Position numbers and translations under genes: made by a program | DNA from: Elusimicrobiales bacterium | GTDB lineage: Bacteria; Elusimicrobiota; Elusimicrobia; Elusimicrobiales; UBA9959 | Length of the DNA stretch: 64,000 nt | Reading direction: 5' to 3' | Assembly: GCA_028688015.1 (NCBI GenBank) | Contig: JAQTZB010000010.1 | Coordinates: forward strand, 1 to 64,000 | Shown here: positions 1 to 8,573 of the stretch, in pieces | How the letters are laid out: each line of letters begins with the position of its first letter | Numbering within the stretch: the stretch's first letter is position 1 | Notes under the pieces: generated by a model | What the model saw: the letters and a program-made list of their open reading frames with translations, nothing else | Told to the model about the DNA's origin: nothing | Database searches by the model: none

Positions 1-260
1 CGGTGGTGACGCGCACGGGCGGGTTGAAGGACACGGTTTTCTACAACGGCGAGCCGAAGGACTCCAACGGCTTCGCCATCGACTACGCGGACGATGGCCA
101 GCTGAAGTCGGTGCTGGGCCATATCGGTTCGCTCTACGGCTGGAAGGAGAACTGGAACCTGATGGTGCGCAACGCCATGCGCGGCGACTACGCCTGGCAC
201 AAGTCCGCCGAGGCCTACATCAAGCTCTTCAACATCGCCGCCCAGCGCCGCCAGCTCTGA
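1..260 (+). CDS. glgA: Glycogen (starch) synthase, C-terminal fragment
   Basis: This is the last 85 codons of a gene that begins upstream of the window, read from base 3. The TRTGGLKDTV segment matches the nucleotide-sugar-binding part of GT5 glycogen synthases, which transfer glucose from ADP-glucose to the growing alpha-1,4-glucan in the cytoplasm. The tail after it (W-W motif region, then a helical end with the sequence WHKSAEAYIKLF) fits the usual GlgA C-terminus. A clear intrinsic terminator follows the stop codon at once, so this is the last gene of its transcript. Start and catalytic N-terminal half are not visible. Confidence 0.85.
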   Translation, partial: VVTRTGGLKDTVFYNGEPKDSNGFAIDYADDGQLKSVLGHIGSLYGWKENWNLMVRNAMRGDYAWHKSAEAYIKLFNIAAQRRQL

Positions 261-293
261 CCTCAAACAGCAAAGACGACAGCGAACAAAGAG

Positions 294-322
294 AAGAGCC
301 CCGAAAGGGGCTTTTCTTTTTT
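294..322 (+). terminator. Intrinsic terminator of glgA
   Basis: The stem AGCCCC-GAAA-GGGGCT (297-312), extended by A-T pairs, has a GNRA-type tetraloop and is followed by a T-rich run to 322. Confidence 0.9.
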
Positions 323-344
323 TAAGAAGATGCAGAACGGAAGG

Positions 345-519
345 GGCGCTCGTGGGTGGCGGCCTACCGCAGGGGGTAGGAACGCAAAACGCGCTCGGCC
401 ACACCGTGGCCTCGCTCCGCGATTCGGCCTCGGCGCTATGCAAGCCTCGGCCTCACGAGGGTTTTGCTAACCCTACCCCCTGCGGTCTCCGCTGGCTGCT
501 CGCTTGGTATAGTGCTGAC
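345..519 (+). repeat. Foldback (MITE-like) intergenic element, copy A
   Basis: The core runs 366-486 and is bounded by perfect 15-bp inverted repeats, ACCGCAGGGGGTAGG (366-380) and CCTACCCCCTGCGGT (472-486), with inner arms GCAAAAC (384-390) and GTTTTGC (461-467). Between the arms are palindromic pieces such as GGCCACACCGTGGCC. A roughly 90% identical copy lies inverted at 13937-14109. A 20-bp sequence outside the core (560-579) recurs in direct orientation at 14125-14144, so the core is inverted relative to its flank. No open frame here looks coding, and the rest of 261-651 holds no gene I can support. Confidence 0.75.
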
Positions 520-651
520 AGAGGAGGCGGAGGAGCCAGGGGCCCCTCCCCGCCCGGCACCCGACTGGGCATCTCGCGGATCTAGCACGGGCCTAGGGGG
601 AGGAGGGTCTTTGGGCCCTCGCGGCGTAGGGGCGTTTATACGATAATTATA

Positions 652-1887
652 ATGATGCGCAAATACATCACGTGCTGCTCCTTTGCCTTGCTGCTGGCCC
701 TTCCTTTAATTAACGCCGGCGCCCAGACGCTGCCGGTCTTTCCGGTCGACGGGCCGTTCACTGTCCCGCCAGTGACGCCGCCGCCGCCGCCGGTGCCGCT
801 GCCCGCGGTTTCCAGCGCCGCGGCCGTTTCCACCGCGCCTTTCAGTTTCGGAACCGCGCCCGGCGTCTCGTTCTCGGGACAGACGGACATCGCCGCGCTG
901 CTCGAGGGGGCCATCCGCGCCTCCACCTCCACCGTGGATATAGCTGTCTACGGGTTTACCCTGCCCGGCGTGGCGCAGGCGCTGGTGGACGCCAAAGACC
1001 GCGGCGTGGCGGTGCGCGTCATCTGCAACGACTCGCACCTCTTCAGCACGCGCGTCAGCGAAGAACTGCAGCTGCTGCTGGATAAGGGCGTCAACGTGCG
1101 CTCGCTGCGCGGCGTGGGCCGCTACGGCATCATGCACAACAAGCTGGGCGTCTACGACGGGCGGCTGGTGTCGGCCGGCTCGTTCAACTGGGCCGTCACG
1201 GCCAACACCGCCAACAGCGAGAACTCTATCTTCATAAAAGATCCGCACGCTATAGACGGGTATAAGAAATATTACGAGTGGATGTGGAACTTCGCCAGGC
1301 CCGCGGCCGCCGGGCCCGGAGAGCCGGTCAAGGATTACGGCCCGCCGCCAGAGGACGGCGCGCGCGCGCTGCAGTTCAACGGCATGCTGCTGCCGGCCTA
1401 CTCCTTCTCCCCGGGCGGCCGCACCGAGGCCAACATCACCGGCGCCGTAAATTTCGCGCGCGAGCGCGCCGACATCGCCGTCTTCAGCTTCTATTCCACC
1501 GACATCGCCCAGGCCGTGGTGAACGCCCACAAGCGCGGCGTGGCGGTGCGCGTGCTGGTGGACCGGGTGCAGGCCAGCCAATCCGAGGTGGGCGAACTGC
1601 TGCTAAAGAACGGCGTGCCGTTCCGCTGGAGCCAGGGCTTCGCAGGCAAGGGCGTGATGCACAACAAGTACGCCGTGCTGGATTCCCGCCTGCTGATGAC
1701 CGGCTCGTTCAACTGGTCCGTGAATGCGCAGGAGAATAATTTCGAGAACATGTACTACACCATGGCGCCCGCGGCGGCCTCGGCTTTCGAGGCGCAGTTC
1801 GAGAACCTCTTCTCCAAAGCCGAAACCCCCACCCTGGAAGACCTCCGCAGGGAGCGCGCCCTCTACCGCGCCGGAGCCGGCCGCTGA
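652..1887 (+). CDS. Secreted phospholipase D-like protein with two HKD motifs
   Basis: 411 residues. A signal peptide covers about residues 1-25, followed by a proline-rich linker (about 35-50). Two PLD-like domains each carry a complete HxKxxxxD motif: H162-K164-D169 and H337-K339-D344. Both are followed by a conserved GSFNW segment. PLD-superfamily enzymes act through a phospho-histidine intermediate on phosphodiesters; this compact two-motif, signal-bearing form resembles the Nuc/PLD6 and cardiolipin-synthase branches, so either a nuclease or a phospholipid enzyme is possible. The likely place of action is the periplasm or outside the cell. The start could be 652 or the adjacent ATG at 655. 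It stands alone between a repeat element and a convergent minus-strand operon. Confidence 0.85.
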   Translation: MMRKYITCCSFALLLALPLINAGAQTLPVFPVDGPFTVPPVTPPPPPVPLPAVSSAAAVSTAPFSFGTAPGVSFSGQTDIAALLEGAIRASTSTVDIAVYGFTLPGVAQALVDAKDRGVAVRVICNDSHLFSTRVSEELQLLLDKGVNVRSLRGVGRYGIMHNKLGVYDGRLVSAGSFNWAVTANTANSENSIFIKDPHAIDGYKKYYEWMWNFARPAAAGPGEPVKDYGPPPEDGARALQFNGMLLPAYSFSPGGRTEANITGAVNFARERADIAVFSFYSTDIAQAVVNAHKRGVAVRVLVDRVQASQSEVGELLLKNGVPFRWSQGFAGKGVMHNKYAVLDSRLLMTGSFNWSVNAQENNFENMYYTMAPAAASAFEAQFENLFSKAETPTLEDLRRERALYRAGAGR

Positions 1888-1907
1888 CCGCGCTCCGCGG
1901 CAAAGAA

Positions 1908-1936
1908 AAAGGGAAGCCTTCGCTTCCCCTTTTTTA
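1908..1936. terminator. Bidirectional intrinsic terminator
   Basis: The hairpin GGGAAGC-CTTC-GCTTCCC (1911-1928) has a T-run on its right and an A-run on its left, so it can end both the plus-strand PLD gene and the convergent minus-strand operon. Confidence 0.85.
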
Positions 1937-1952
1937 TTGCCGGCGCCGTCGG

Positions 1953-2291
1953 CTATGACTGCGGGCTGTCGCCTGGAGGGGCCGGCGCTTCAGGGGCTTC
2001 CTGCTGCGGGAGTTCCTGCACTTCACCGGCCTTGGCCTTGTCGGTCATCAGGGCCAGGACGATGAGGCCTATCAGGCTGAACAGCCCCAGCAGGCCCCAG
2101 GCCCAGGCGTGCCCCTTGCCCATGGCGTAGCAGGAGCAGCCGTAGATGAACAGTATCATGCCGCCCCAGCCGCAGAGAGGCCCCAGAACCGGGATCTGCG
2201 CGAAGAGGTTGGGGGCCAGCATCGGCAGCAGCTGGACTATAAAACCAAGACCAATTCCTACGTTGGTGCGGACTTTATACTCGGCTATCAT
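1953..2291 (-). CDS. Small membrane protein of unknown function (112 aa)
   Basis: Three hydrophobic segments (about residues 12-30, 37-56 and 62-82) are followed by an acidic proline/glutamate-rich tail. The start has a good ribosome-binding site (AAGGGGG, about 8 nt upstream). It is the last gene of a three-gene minus-strand group, 52 bases after a second small membrane protein and behind a large secreted metallopeptidase-like protein. I do not recognise the family. Its position and membrane nature would suit an immunity or accessory protein for the upstream gene, but this is inference. Confidence 0.65.
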   Translation of the reverse strand: MIAEYKVRTNVGIGLGFIVQLLPMLAPNLFAQIPVLGPLCGWGGMILFIYGCSCYAMGKGHAWAWGLLGLFSLIGLIVLALMTDKAKAGEVQELPQQEAPEAPAPPGDSPQS

Positions 2292-2343
2292 TTAATGGGC
2301 CCCCTTAAAGTTTAGATCCCGCGAAAACAGGAAAGCGGAAGTT

Positions 2344-2562
2344 TCAATCGAAGAGCAGGAAGAGGCAGACGCAGGCCAGCGCCAGGCCGGCCCACGCGGC
2401 GACGGTCGAGACGTAGGAGGCCACCCCCCGCGCGGTCACCATGGCAGCCGGGATGAAGGTGGGCTGGTCGGAGGCGAACTTCTTGGCGAAATGCCTGCCT
2501 CCGAAGAAGAGGCCGGCGCCTACGGCGGCCATCCCCAGCATAGTGAGCTGTTGGGTCGTCAT
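2344..2562 (-). CDS. Small two-helix membrane protein (72 aa)
   Basis: Two hydrophobic stretches (about residues 5-22 and 45-71) are separated by a short charged loop. Its ATG overlaps the stop of the upstream gene as ATGA (2559-2562), a typical sign of translational coupling, which supports this frame over the overlapping alternative frame. No family is recognised. It is tightly coupled to the secreted HEVVH protein and so probably works with it, for example in its export, anchoring or neutralisation. Confidence 0.65.
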   Translation of the reverse strand: MTTQQLTMLGMAAVGAGLFFGGRHFAKKFASDQPTFIPAAMVTARGVASYVSTVAAWAGLALACVCLFLLFD

Positions 2563-4316
2563 TTGTCGTCTCCAAAAAGCGCCTCGTTAAGGGCGGCGCT
2601 GCCGCCCTGCTGCACCCCTTTGCCAGTGGCGGCCAGGTTGGCCGCTATCTGCGCCTGGCTGGTGCCCAGCAGGCTGGGGATATACCCGTAAACCTTGGCC
2701 CCGAAGGAGACCGCGGCCTGCGGCACCGTGCCGTTGGCCAGCGCCGTCTCGAAAGAGGCCACGTTCTTGCCCAGGGTGGACATGTAGCTGGCCCCTTCGG
2801 TGCCCAGCAGGTGCGTGGCTTCCTTGGCGAACATCTCGTGCTGCGCGTAGGCGACCTTCTCGAAAGCGTTGACCGAAGCTTCCGCCCCAACGCCCAGCGT
2901 AGCGCGGGTCTGCACCTGCTGCACCACGTGCACCACCTCGTGCGCCTTGCCCACGGCGCCGTTGTAGACCACCTTCCCGGCAGAGCCCACGCTTTCGCCT
3001 ATGGTCCCGCCGTGCGCGACTTCCACGCCGTAGCGCTTGCCCACCTCGGTAACGCCTTTCACCACGTCGTCGGCGTTGGCGGAGGCCTTGATCACCGTCT
3101 GCAGCTCTTTGGCCACGGCGTTGGCCGTAGCGGCCTCGGCCTTGGTCATGCCGGTCACGGCGGCGCCGGCCTTGGCTACCTTGATGGCGCCTTCGCCGGC
3201 CTTCACGCTCTTGAGCAGGTTGGCGCCGGGGATGAAGGTGACGGCGGCGAGCGCGGTGTCCTTGGCCAGGATGGCGCCGCCCTTGACCAGCGTGCCGGCG
3301 CTGGCCCCGTTCTTGTAATCGGTTTTCAGCTCGTGGTAGGAGCCCTCAACGTCCGCCAGGCTGCTGAAAGAGATGAGGCCCTGGGCCGTCTTGGCCGTGT
3401 ATTTCTTCAGCCCCGCCATAAAGCCGGTCTTGCCCTCCTGCTCTTTCTCCAGGCCTTTCCACCAGGTCTTGGCGTAAGAGGCGGGGCCGCGGTCGGCTTC
3501 GGCCGGGACCTTATACTTGGGGGCAGCGGGCTTAGGCGGCGCCTTGGGCTGCGGCTGGTGAGCCGACATCAGCGCCGGCGGCACCGCGGATTTTACCGTG
3601 GTGGCGGCCGTGGTCCTGGCCGAGGCGCCCGCTACCTTGCCGCCTTTCAGCTTTGCGGCTCCCTGCGCGTCCGGGTCGCTCCCTGCGGCCTTGGAGCCGT
3701 CGTAGAAGCCGGCCAGCTTGCCGCCGGTCAGCGGGCCCTTGCCGCCGAAATCTTTGAGCTTAGTGGAGGAGGCGCCGGCCTTCCACTCGGCGCCTTTCTT
3801 GTTTTTTGCCTTCTGCTGCGCGGCCTGCAGCCCCTTCACGCCGGTCAGTTGCCGCACGGCGTCGGTGGTGAGGTAGCGGCCCAGCGCGGCCGCTTCCGCC
3901 TGCTCCAGCCCCGCCCCGCGGGCCTTGGCCAGCGCCTGCCGCACTGTCTGGAACTTGCCCTGCACGTACTGGGCATGCTCCGCGCCCAGCCACAGGCGCA
4001 CGGCGCGCAAGTCCTCCGCTTTGTAAGCGGCCAGCTGCTCGCGCGTGTCGTCCAGGTCCCACTTGGCGACGGCGGCCGAGTAATATTCGCGCACCTCGGC
4101 CAGGCGCTCCTGCGCCGGCTCCTGCGCTTCGGCCAGGGCTTCGTTGCGCTCGGCCGGGGCCAGCTGGTTCCAGCTCTCTTCGGTGGGAGCGCCCTGCTCG
4201 GTGAAATACTTGAATTTCAGCAGGTGCTCCGGGTGGTTCCAGGGCACGCCTCCTCCTTCCGCGGCGTACGCGGTGGCGGTGAAGAGGAAAACAATGGCGA
4301 GCAGTCCGGCTTTCAT
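2559..4316 (-). CDS. Secreted protein with DUF4157-like HEVVH metallopeptidase motif
   Basis: 585 residues. A signal peptide (about 1-18) is followed by a charged helical region (about 25-170), a lysine/alanine/proline-rich linker (about 175-280) and an alanine/glycine-rich C-terminal half. That half contains HEVVHVVQQ at residues 459-467. HExxH is the zinc-binding motif of gluzincin peptidases, and the HExxHVVQQ form resembles the DUF4157 peptidase domain found in proteins associated with contractile injection systems and polymorphic toxins. A possible third ligand, glutamate, lies in the following 25 residues. The low-complexity linker and hydrophobic stretch before the motif resemble the pre-toxin regions of large secreted effectors. 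The partners are two small membrane proteins immediately downstream. The family assignment rests on the motif only. Confidence 0.7.
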   Translation of the reverse strand: MKAGLLAIVFLFTATAYAAEGGGVPWNHPEHLLKFKYFTEQGAPTEESWNQLAPAERNEALAEAQEPAQERLAEVREYYSAAVAKWDLDDTREQLAAYKAEDLRAVRLWLGAEHAQYVQGKFQTVRQALAKARGAGLEQAEAAALGRYLTTDAVRQLTGVKGLQAAQQKAKNKKGAEWKAGASSTKLKDFGGKGPLTGGKLAGFYDGSKAAGSDPDAQGAAKLKGGKVAGASARTTAATTVKSAVPPALMSAHQPQPKAPPKPAAPKYKVPAEADRGPASYAKTWWKGLEKEQEGKTGFMAGLKKYTAKTAQGLISFSSLADVEGSYHELKTDYKNGASAGTLVKGGAILAKDTALAAVTFIPGANLLKSVKAGEGAIKVAKAGAAVTGMTKAEAATANAVAKELQTVIKASANADDVVKGVTEVGKRYGVEVAHGGTIGESVGSAGKVVYNGAVGKAHEVVHVVQQVQTRATLGVGAEASVNAFEKVAYAQHEMFAKEATHLLGTEGASYMSTLGKNVASFETALANGTVPQAAVSFGAKVYGYIPSLLGTSQAQIAANLAATGKGVQQGGSAALNEALFGDDK

Positions 4317-4380
4317 AAAGATAACTTCCCAAACAGACGTACAAATATTCTACCTCATGGGGGGAGAATGTCAAGGGAGG

Positions 4381-4411
4381 AAAAAAGAAGGGGAGGCAGT
4401 CGCCTCCCCTT
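4381..4411 (-). terminator. Terminator of the efflux operon
   Basis: A 10-bp stem AAGGGGAGGC / GCCTCCCCTT (4388-4397 and 4402-4411) is followed on the minus strand by a U-run (plus-strand A-run 4381-4386). Confidence 0.9.
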
Positions 4412-4430
4412 CCTGCTAAAGCGCCGCGAA

Positions 4431-7400
4431 CTAGGCTTCCTGTTTCGCCTTTTCGCCGCCCATGTACTTCTTCCTGAACCAGATCTCCAGGTCGTCCATC
4501 AGCGAGTAGGTCACCGGCGTCATCAGCAGCGTGATGAGCAGCGACAGTGTCTGCCCGCCGATAATGACCATGGCCATGGTGCGGCGCGTGCCCGAGCCCG
4601 CCCCGGTGCCGAGCGCGGTCGGGATCATGCCGGCTATCAGCGTCAGCGTGGTCATCAGGATGGGGCGCAGCCGGGTCTTGTTGGCCTCTATCATGGCCTG
4701 GTGGCGCGGCATGCCTTTGGCCCGCAGGGTGTTGGTGTAGTCCACCTGCAGGATGGAGTTCTTGGTCACGATGCCGAACAGCATGAACATGCCCATGATG
4801 GCGAACAGCGTCAGGTTCTGCCCGGTGAGGAACAGAGAGATGATGGCGAACGGGATGGTCAGCGGCAGCACGATCATGATCGAGACCGGGTAGACGAAGC
4901 TCTCGAACTGGCTGGCCAGCACGATGTAGATGAAGATGAACGCCAGGACGAAGGCGATGCCGAATTCCTTTAACATCTTGCCGAGCTCTTTGGCGCGGCC
5001 ATAGATGCCGGCCTTGTATTCCGGCGGGGCTTTCAGTTCCTTGAAAGCCTTCTCCGCTTCGGCGATGAGCCGGTTGACGGGGATGTTGTCCACGTTGGCT
5101 TTCACCTGCACGTTGCGCTGGCGGTTGAACCGGGCGATCTGGGTGGGGCCCACGCCCTCCACCACGCGCGCCACGCTGTCGAGGCGCGTCACCCGACCGC
5201 CTGAGGCCGGGACCATCAGCGCCTCTATCGCTTCCTTGCGGTCGCGGAAAGCTTCCTCCGCGCGCAGGCGCACCTGGTACAGCTCGTCGCCGTCCTTGAA
5301 CTTGGTGATGTCCTCTTCGCCGCCCACCAGCGTGCGCAGCGAGGTGGCGATGTCCTCCACCTTGACGCCCAGGTCGTGGGCGCGGCTGCGGTCTATCTCC
5401 ACGCGGTATTCGGGCTTGGCGTAGGAGAAGCTGGTATCCACGTCCACGGCGCCCTTGATGGTGCGCAGCTTGGCGGCCACCGCGCTGGAATATTCGTTGA
5501 GCTTCTGCAGGTCCGGGCCGGAAATGTTGTACATCAGCTCGGAGTCGCCGCCGCCGAAGCCGCCGGCCGGCATCACGGCCACGCGCAGGCCCTTGTACTT
5601 GCTCATCATCTCGCGTGACGCCAGCAGCAGCTTCTGCATCGGCAAGTCGCGGTCCTTGAGGTCTTCGAGTTCCACCAGCACGTAGCCCTCGTTGGTGGTG
5701 GAGCCGCCGAAGTGGCCGCCGGTGCCGGTGCCGATGGAGGAGAGAATGCTTTTAACGTGCGGCAACTGGCGCGTCTCGGTCTCCACCTGGGCGAAGATCT
5801 GCTTCATCATGCCGAGGCTGGTGCCTTCCGGCGCGGTGATGTTCACCTGGTAGAGGCCGGTGTCGTCGGCCGGCATGAAGTCCTTGCCCAGGAACATGAA
5901 CAGCGGAACCATGGAGATCATGATCAGCACGCCGTAGGCCATCATCCGCTTGCGGCGGGCGAGGGCCCACTCCAGCATTACTATGTACTTGGCGGCCAGG
6001 TACTCGTTGATGTGGTCGGTGAATTTCTCCAGGCGGGTCTTGGCGCCCGGCTTGATCTTGAGGAACAGCGAGCAGAGCATCGGCGTGAGCGTCAGCGCCA
6101 CGAAGACGCTGATGGACACGGCGAAGGCGATGGTGAGGCCGTAGCTCTTGAGGAAGCGCCCTATGATGCCGCCCATGTACGCGAGCGGTATGAAGATGAC
6201 CAGCAGCGCGGCCGACATGGCCACCACTGCGAAGCCGATCTCCCTTGAGCCGTCCTGAGCCGCCTTCAGCGGGCTCATTTTGTGCTCTTCCATGTGGCGG
6301 TAGATGTTCTCCAGCATGACGATGGCGTCGTCTACCACGATTCCGACGGCGATGGTGAGGCCCAGCAGGGTCATGGTGTTGATAGTGAAGCCCGCCGCCT
6401 GCATGAAGATGAGGGTGCCGATGAGCGAGGTGGGGATGGCCAGCGACGAGATGATGGTGGAACGGAAGTCTCCCAGGAACAGCAGCACCATCAGCGCGGC
6501 GAAGATAGCGCCCAGCACCAGGTGCTCCGTCACCGTGTTGACCGAGTCCTTGATGAAGAGGCTCTGGTCGCCGATGATGGTGGTCTCCACTCCGGGCGGG
6601 ATGGTTCCCTTCAGTTCCGCGAGGCGCTCCTTGATGTTCTTGACCACTGCCACCGTGTTGGTGCCGGACTGCTTCTTGATGACCAGTGTGACCGAGGGCT
6701 TGCCGTTATAGTAGGAAGCCGTGGTCATGCGGGCCCCGGTGTCCTCCACGCGGCCGATGTCGGAGACGCGCACCTGCGCGCCGTTGATATTGGCGATGAC
6801 GATGTCGTTGAAGTCCTTAACATCCTGGATGCGGCCCAGCGTCCGCAGCACGAACTCCTTCTCCTTCTGTTCCACCTTGCCGCCGGGGATCTCTATGTTC
6901 TGCTGGGTGATGGCGTCTTTCACCTGCCGGATGGACAGGTTCAGCGCGGAGAGCTTGAGCGGGTTGACGACCAGGTGGATCTCCCGCTCGCGGCCGCCCA
7001 CGATGTCGATGGCGCCCACGCCGCTGACGGTCTCGATGTTCTCCTTGATCTTTTTCTTGGCTATCTGCGTGAGGTCTATCAGGTCCCTGTTGCCGGAGAC
7101 CACCACGTTGAGCACGGCCTGCGCGCCGATGTCGAGCTTGCCGATGACCGGGGGATTGGTGCCCTGCGGCAGCTGGGCCAGCACGGAGTTCACCTTGTCG
7201 CGCACTTCCTGCGCGGCGATGTCGCCGTTCTTCTCCAGCACGAACTTGATCATCACGAGCGACAGACCCTCGAAGCTGGTGGAGTTGATATCCTCGATGC
7301 CGGAGATGGTGTTGACAGCCTCTTCGAGGGGCTTGGTGACGGAAGATTCTATCTCCTCGGGGCCCGCGCCGCGCAGGGAGGTCTGCACCATCACGTAGGG

Positions 7401-7526
7401 GAATTCCACGTTGGGCATCAGGTCTATGCCCAGGCGCAGGTAGGCGGCCGCGCCCAGCACCACGATGGTGGTGATCATCATGGTGGTGAAGATGGGTTTA
7501 CTGATGGAGATGTCGGTGATTTTCAT
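4431..7526 (-). CDS. RND efflux pump inner-membrane transporter (AcrB/HAE1 family)
   Basis: 1031 residues, the normal length for hydrophobe/amphiphile-efflux RND pumps. The N-terminus (DISISKPIFTT, then a first membrane helix) and the periplasmic start are typical. A paired aspartate in the fourth helix region, D399-D400 within GIVVDDAIVMLEN, corresponds to the proton-relay residues of AcrB. Two large periplasmic loops and about twelve membrane helices are seen, ending in a short basic tail. The pump exports drugs, detergents or metabolites using the proton gradient, working as a trimer with the membrane-fusion protein (7663-8553) and the TolC-like protein (8574-10460). It is the last gene of the operon and is followed by a strong terminator. 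The substrate cannot be told from sequence. Confidence 0.95.
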   Translation of the reverse strand: MKITDISISKPIFTTMMITTIVVLGAAAYLRLGIDLMPNVEFPYVMVQTSLRGAGPEEIESSVTKPLEEAVNTISGIEDINSTSFEGLSLVMIKFVLEKNGDIAAQEVRDKVNSVLAQLPQGTNPPVIGKLDIGAQAVLNVVVSGNRDLIDLTQIAKKKIKENIETVSGVGAIDIVGGREREIHLVVNPLKLSALNLSIRQVKDAITQQNIEIPGGKVEQKEKEFVLRTLGRIQDVKDFNDIVIANINGAQVRVSDIGRVEDTGARMTTASYYNGKPSVTLVIKKQSGTNTVAVVKNIKERLAELKGTIPPGVETTIIGDQSLFIKDSVNTVTEHLVLGAIFAALMVLLFLGDFRSTIISSLAIPTSLIGTLIFMQAAGFTINTMTLLGLTIAVGIVVDDAIVMLENIYRHMEEHKMSPLKAAQDGSREIGFAVVAMSAALLVIFIPLAYMGGIIGRFLKSYGLTIAFAVSISVFVALTLTPMLCSLFLKIKPGAKTRLEKFTDHINEYLAAKYIVMLEWALARRKRMMAYGVLIMISMVPLFMFLGKDFMPADDTGLYQVNITAPEGTSLGMMKQIFAQVETETRQLPHVKSILSSIGTGTGGHFGGSTTNEGYVLVELEDLKDRDLPMQKLLLASREMMSKYKGLRVAVMPAGGFGGGDSELMYNISGPDLQKLNEYSSAVAAKLRTIKGAVDVDTSFSYAKPEYRVEIDRSRAHDLGVKVEDIATSLRTLVGGEEDITKFKDGDELYQVRLRAEEAFRDRKEAIEALMVPASGGRVTRLDSVARVVEGVGPTQIARFNRQRNVQVKANVDNIPVNRLIAEAEKAFKELKAPPEYKAGIYGRAKELGKMLKEFGIAFVLAFIFIYIVLASQFESFVYPVSIMIVLPLTIPFAIISLFLTGQNLTLFAIMGMFMLFGIVTKNSILQVDYTNTLRAKGMPRHQAMIEANKTRLRPILMTTLTLIAGMIPTALGTGAGSGTRRTMAMVIIGGQTLSLLITLLMTPVTYSLMDDLEIWFRKKYMGGEKAKQEA

Positions 7527-7577
7527 GTTTAGCTCTCTATAAACGGAATAGTGAAAAAAATTGTTGGGCTGTTGGTC

Positions 7578-7648
7578 GGTTAGGCAGTCAGGCTGCAGAA
7601 CTGCCTAACCGCCTAACTGCCTAGCCGCCTAACTGCCTGACTGCCTGG
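7578..7648 (-). repeat. Tandem octamer repeat with hairpin between MFP and RND genes
   Basis: On the plus strand 7601-7648 is six consecutive octamers of the form YYGCCTRR (CTGCCTAA and CCGCCTAA alternate, then degenerate). The first octamers pair with an upstream 10-bp arm, GGTTAGGCAG at 7578-7587, giving a perfect hairpin with a 13-nt loop. It lies in the 136-nt operon gap. Related octamers (GGCGGTTA) occur at 33187-33209. Confidence 0.7.
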
Positions 7649-7662
7649 TCGCCCGGCCTTCC

Positions 7663-8553
7663 TCAGTTCTGCACCTTTATCTTGCTGCCGTCCTTCAGGC
7701 CGTACAGGCCGAAGGTGACCACCTCGTCGCCTTCGCGCAGGCCGCCCACCTGGACGAACTCGGTGGTGCGGATGCCGGTCTTCACCGGCACGCGGCGCGC
7801 CAGGCCGCCCTCGGCGGGGGAGAAGACGTAGTCCGCCCCCTCCTCGCTGACCACCGCGCCGGCCGGCACGGACAACGCCGACCCGCGCGCGGCGACTATC
7901 AGGCGCACCTCGGCGAACATGCCCGATTTAAGGTTCCCGTCGGTATTATCCACAAGCACTTCCACCATGGTGTTGCGCGAGCGGGAATCCACCACCGGGC
8001 TCACGCGGTAGACGCTGCCGGAGAAATAACGGTCCGGGAAGGCGTCCACCTTTACGCGGGCGCGCTGGTCCTTGAAGACCTTGCCGCTGTATTTTTCCGG
8101 CACGTCCACGGCAACGCGGACCATGCCCTGGTTGACCACCATGGCGATGGGCGTCTGCGGGGTCACGTTGGCGCCCACGTCCTGGTAGACGCGGCCGATC
8201 ACGCCGGTCAGCGTGGACGGCACCGGGGCGGGCTCGTAGACCACGCCGGGCTCGTCGCGCTCGATCAGCGCTACGGTCTCGTCCTTCTTCACCGGGTCGC
8301 CTTCTCTCAGGACGTTGCGCAGCAGCTTGCCGGAAGTGCGCGGGTAAAGCGTTGCTTCGTCCAGGGCCTTGACCGAGCCCGTGAGGAGGATGTATTCCTC
8401 CAGGCTGCGGACCTGGGCCTTCTCGGTTTTGACGAGGAAGCGGTCTTTTTCCACCGCGCCGAGGGCCTCTACGTCCTTGTTGCGGCACCCGGCGGCCAGC
8501 GCCGCGGTCGCCGCCGCGAACAGCAGGATAAATATTTTGTTGTTGTTTTTCAT
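7663..8553 (-). CDS. Periplasmic membrane-fusion lipoprotein of the efflux pump
   Basis: 296 residues. The signal ends in a lipobox (LAAGC, lipid-attached C23), so the mature protein is tethered to a membrane. It has a biotinyl-lipoyl-like half-motif region (about 60-105), a beta-barrel region with EKYSGKVFKDQRARVKVDAF (about 145-215) and a membrane-proximal domain. This is the HlyD/AcrA family layout, but the protein is about 80-100 residues shorter than AcrA because the long alpha-hairpin is essentially missing. Such short forms bridge RND pump and outer-membrane channel in many non-enterobacterial systems. The start has GAGGA about 10 nt upstream. It lies 20 nt after the TetR-TolC gene in one operon. 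Confidence 0.9.
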   Translation of the reverse strand: MKNNNKIFILLFAAATAALAAGCRNKDVEALGAVEKDRFLVKTEKAQVRSLEEYILLTGSVKALDEATLYPRTSGKLLRNVLREGDPVKKDETVALIERDEPGVVYEPAPVPSTLTGVIGRVYQDVGANVTPQTPIAMVVNQGMVRVAVDVPEKYSGKVFKDQRARVKVDAFPDRYFSGSVYRVSPVVDSRSRNTMVEVLVDNTDGNLKSGMFAEVRLIVAARGSALSVPAGAVVSEEGADYVFSPAEGGLARRVPVKTGIRTTEFVQVGGLREGDEVVTFGLYGLKDGSKIKVQN

Positions 8554-8573
8554 ATTAAGTCAGTCCTCGCTAC

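Noticed and set aside
352..646. Short open frames inside foldback copy A
   Set aside because: They cross inverted repeats, differ between copies A and B, and have no start signals.
7578..7648. CRISPR array
   Set aside because: Units are 8 bp tandem repeats without spacers; no cas genes are in the window.
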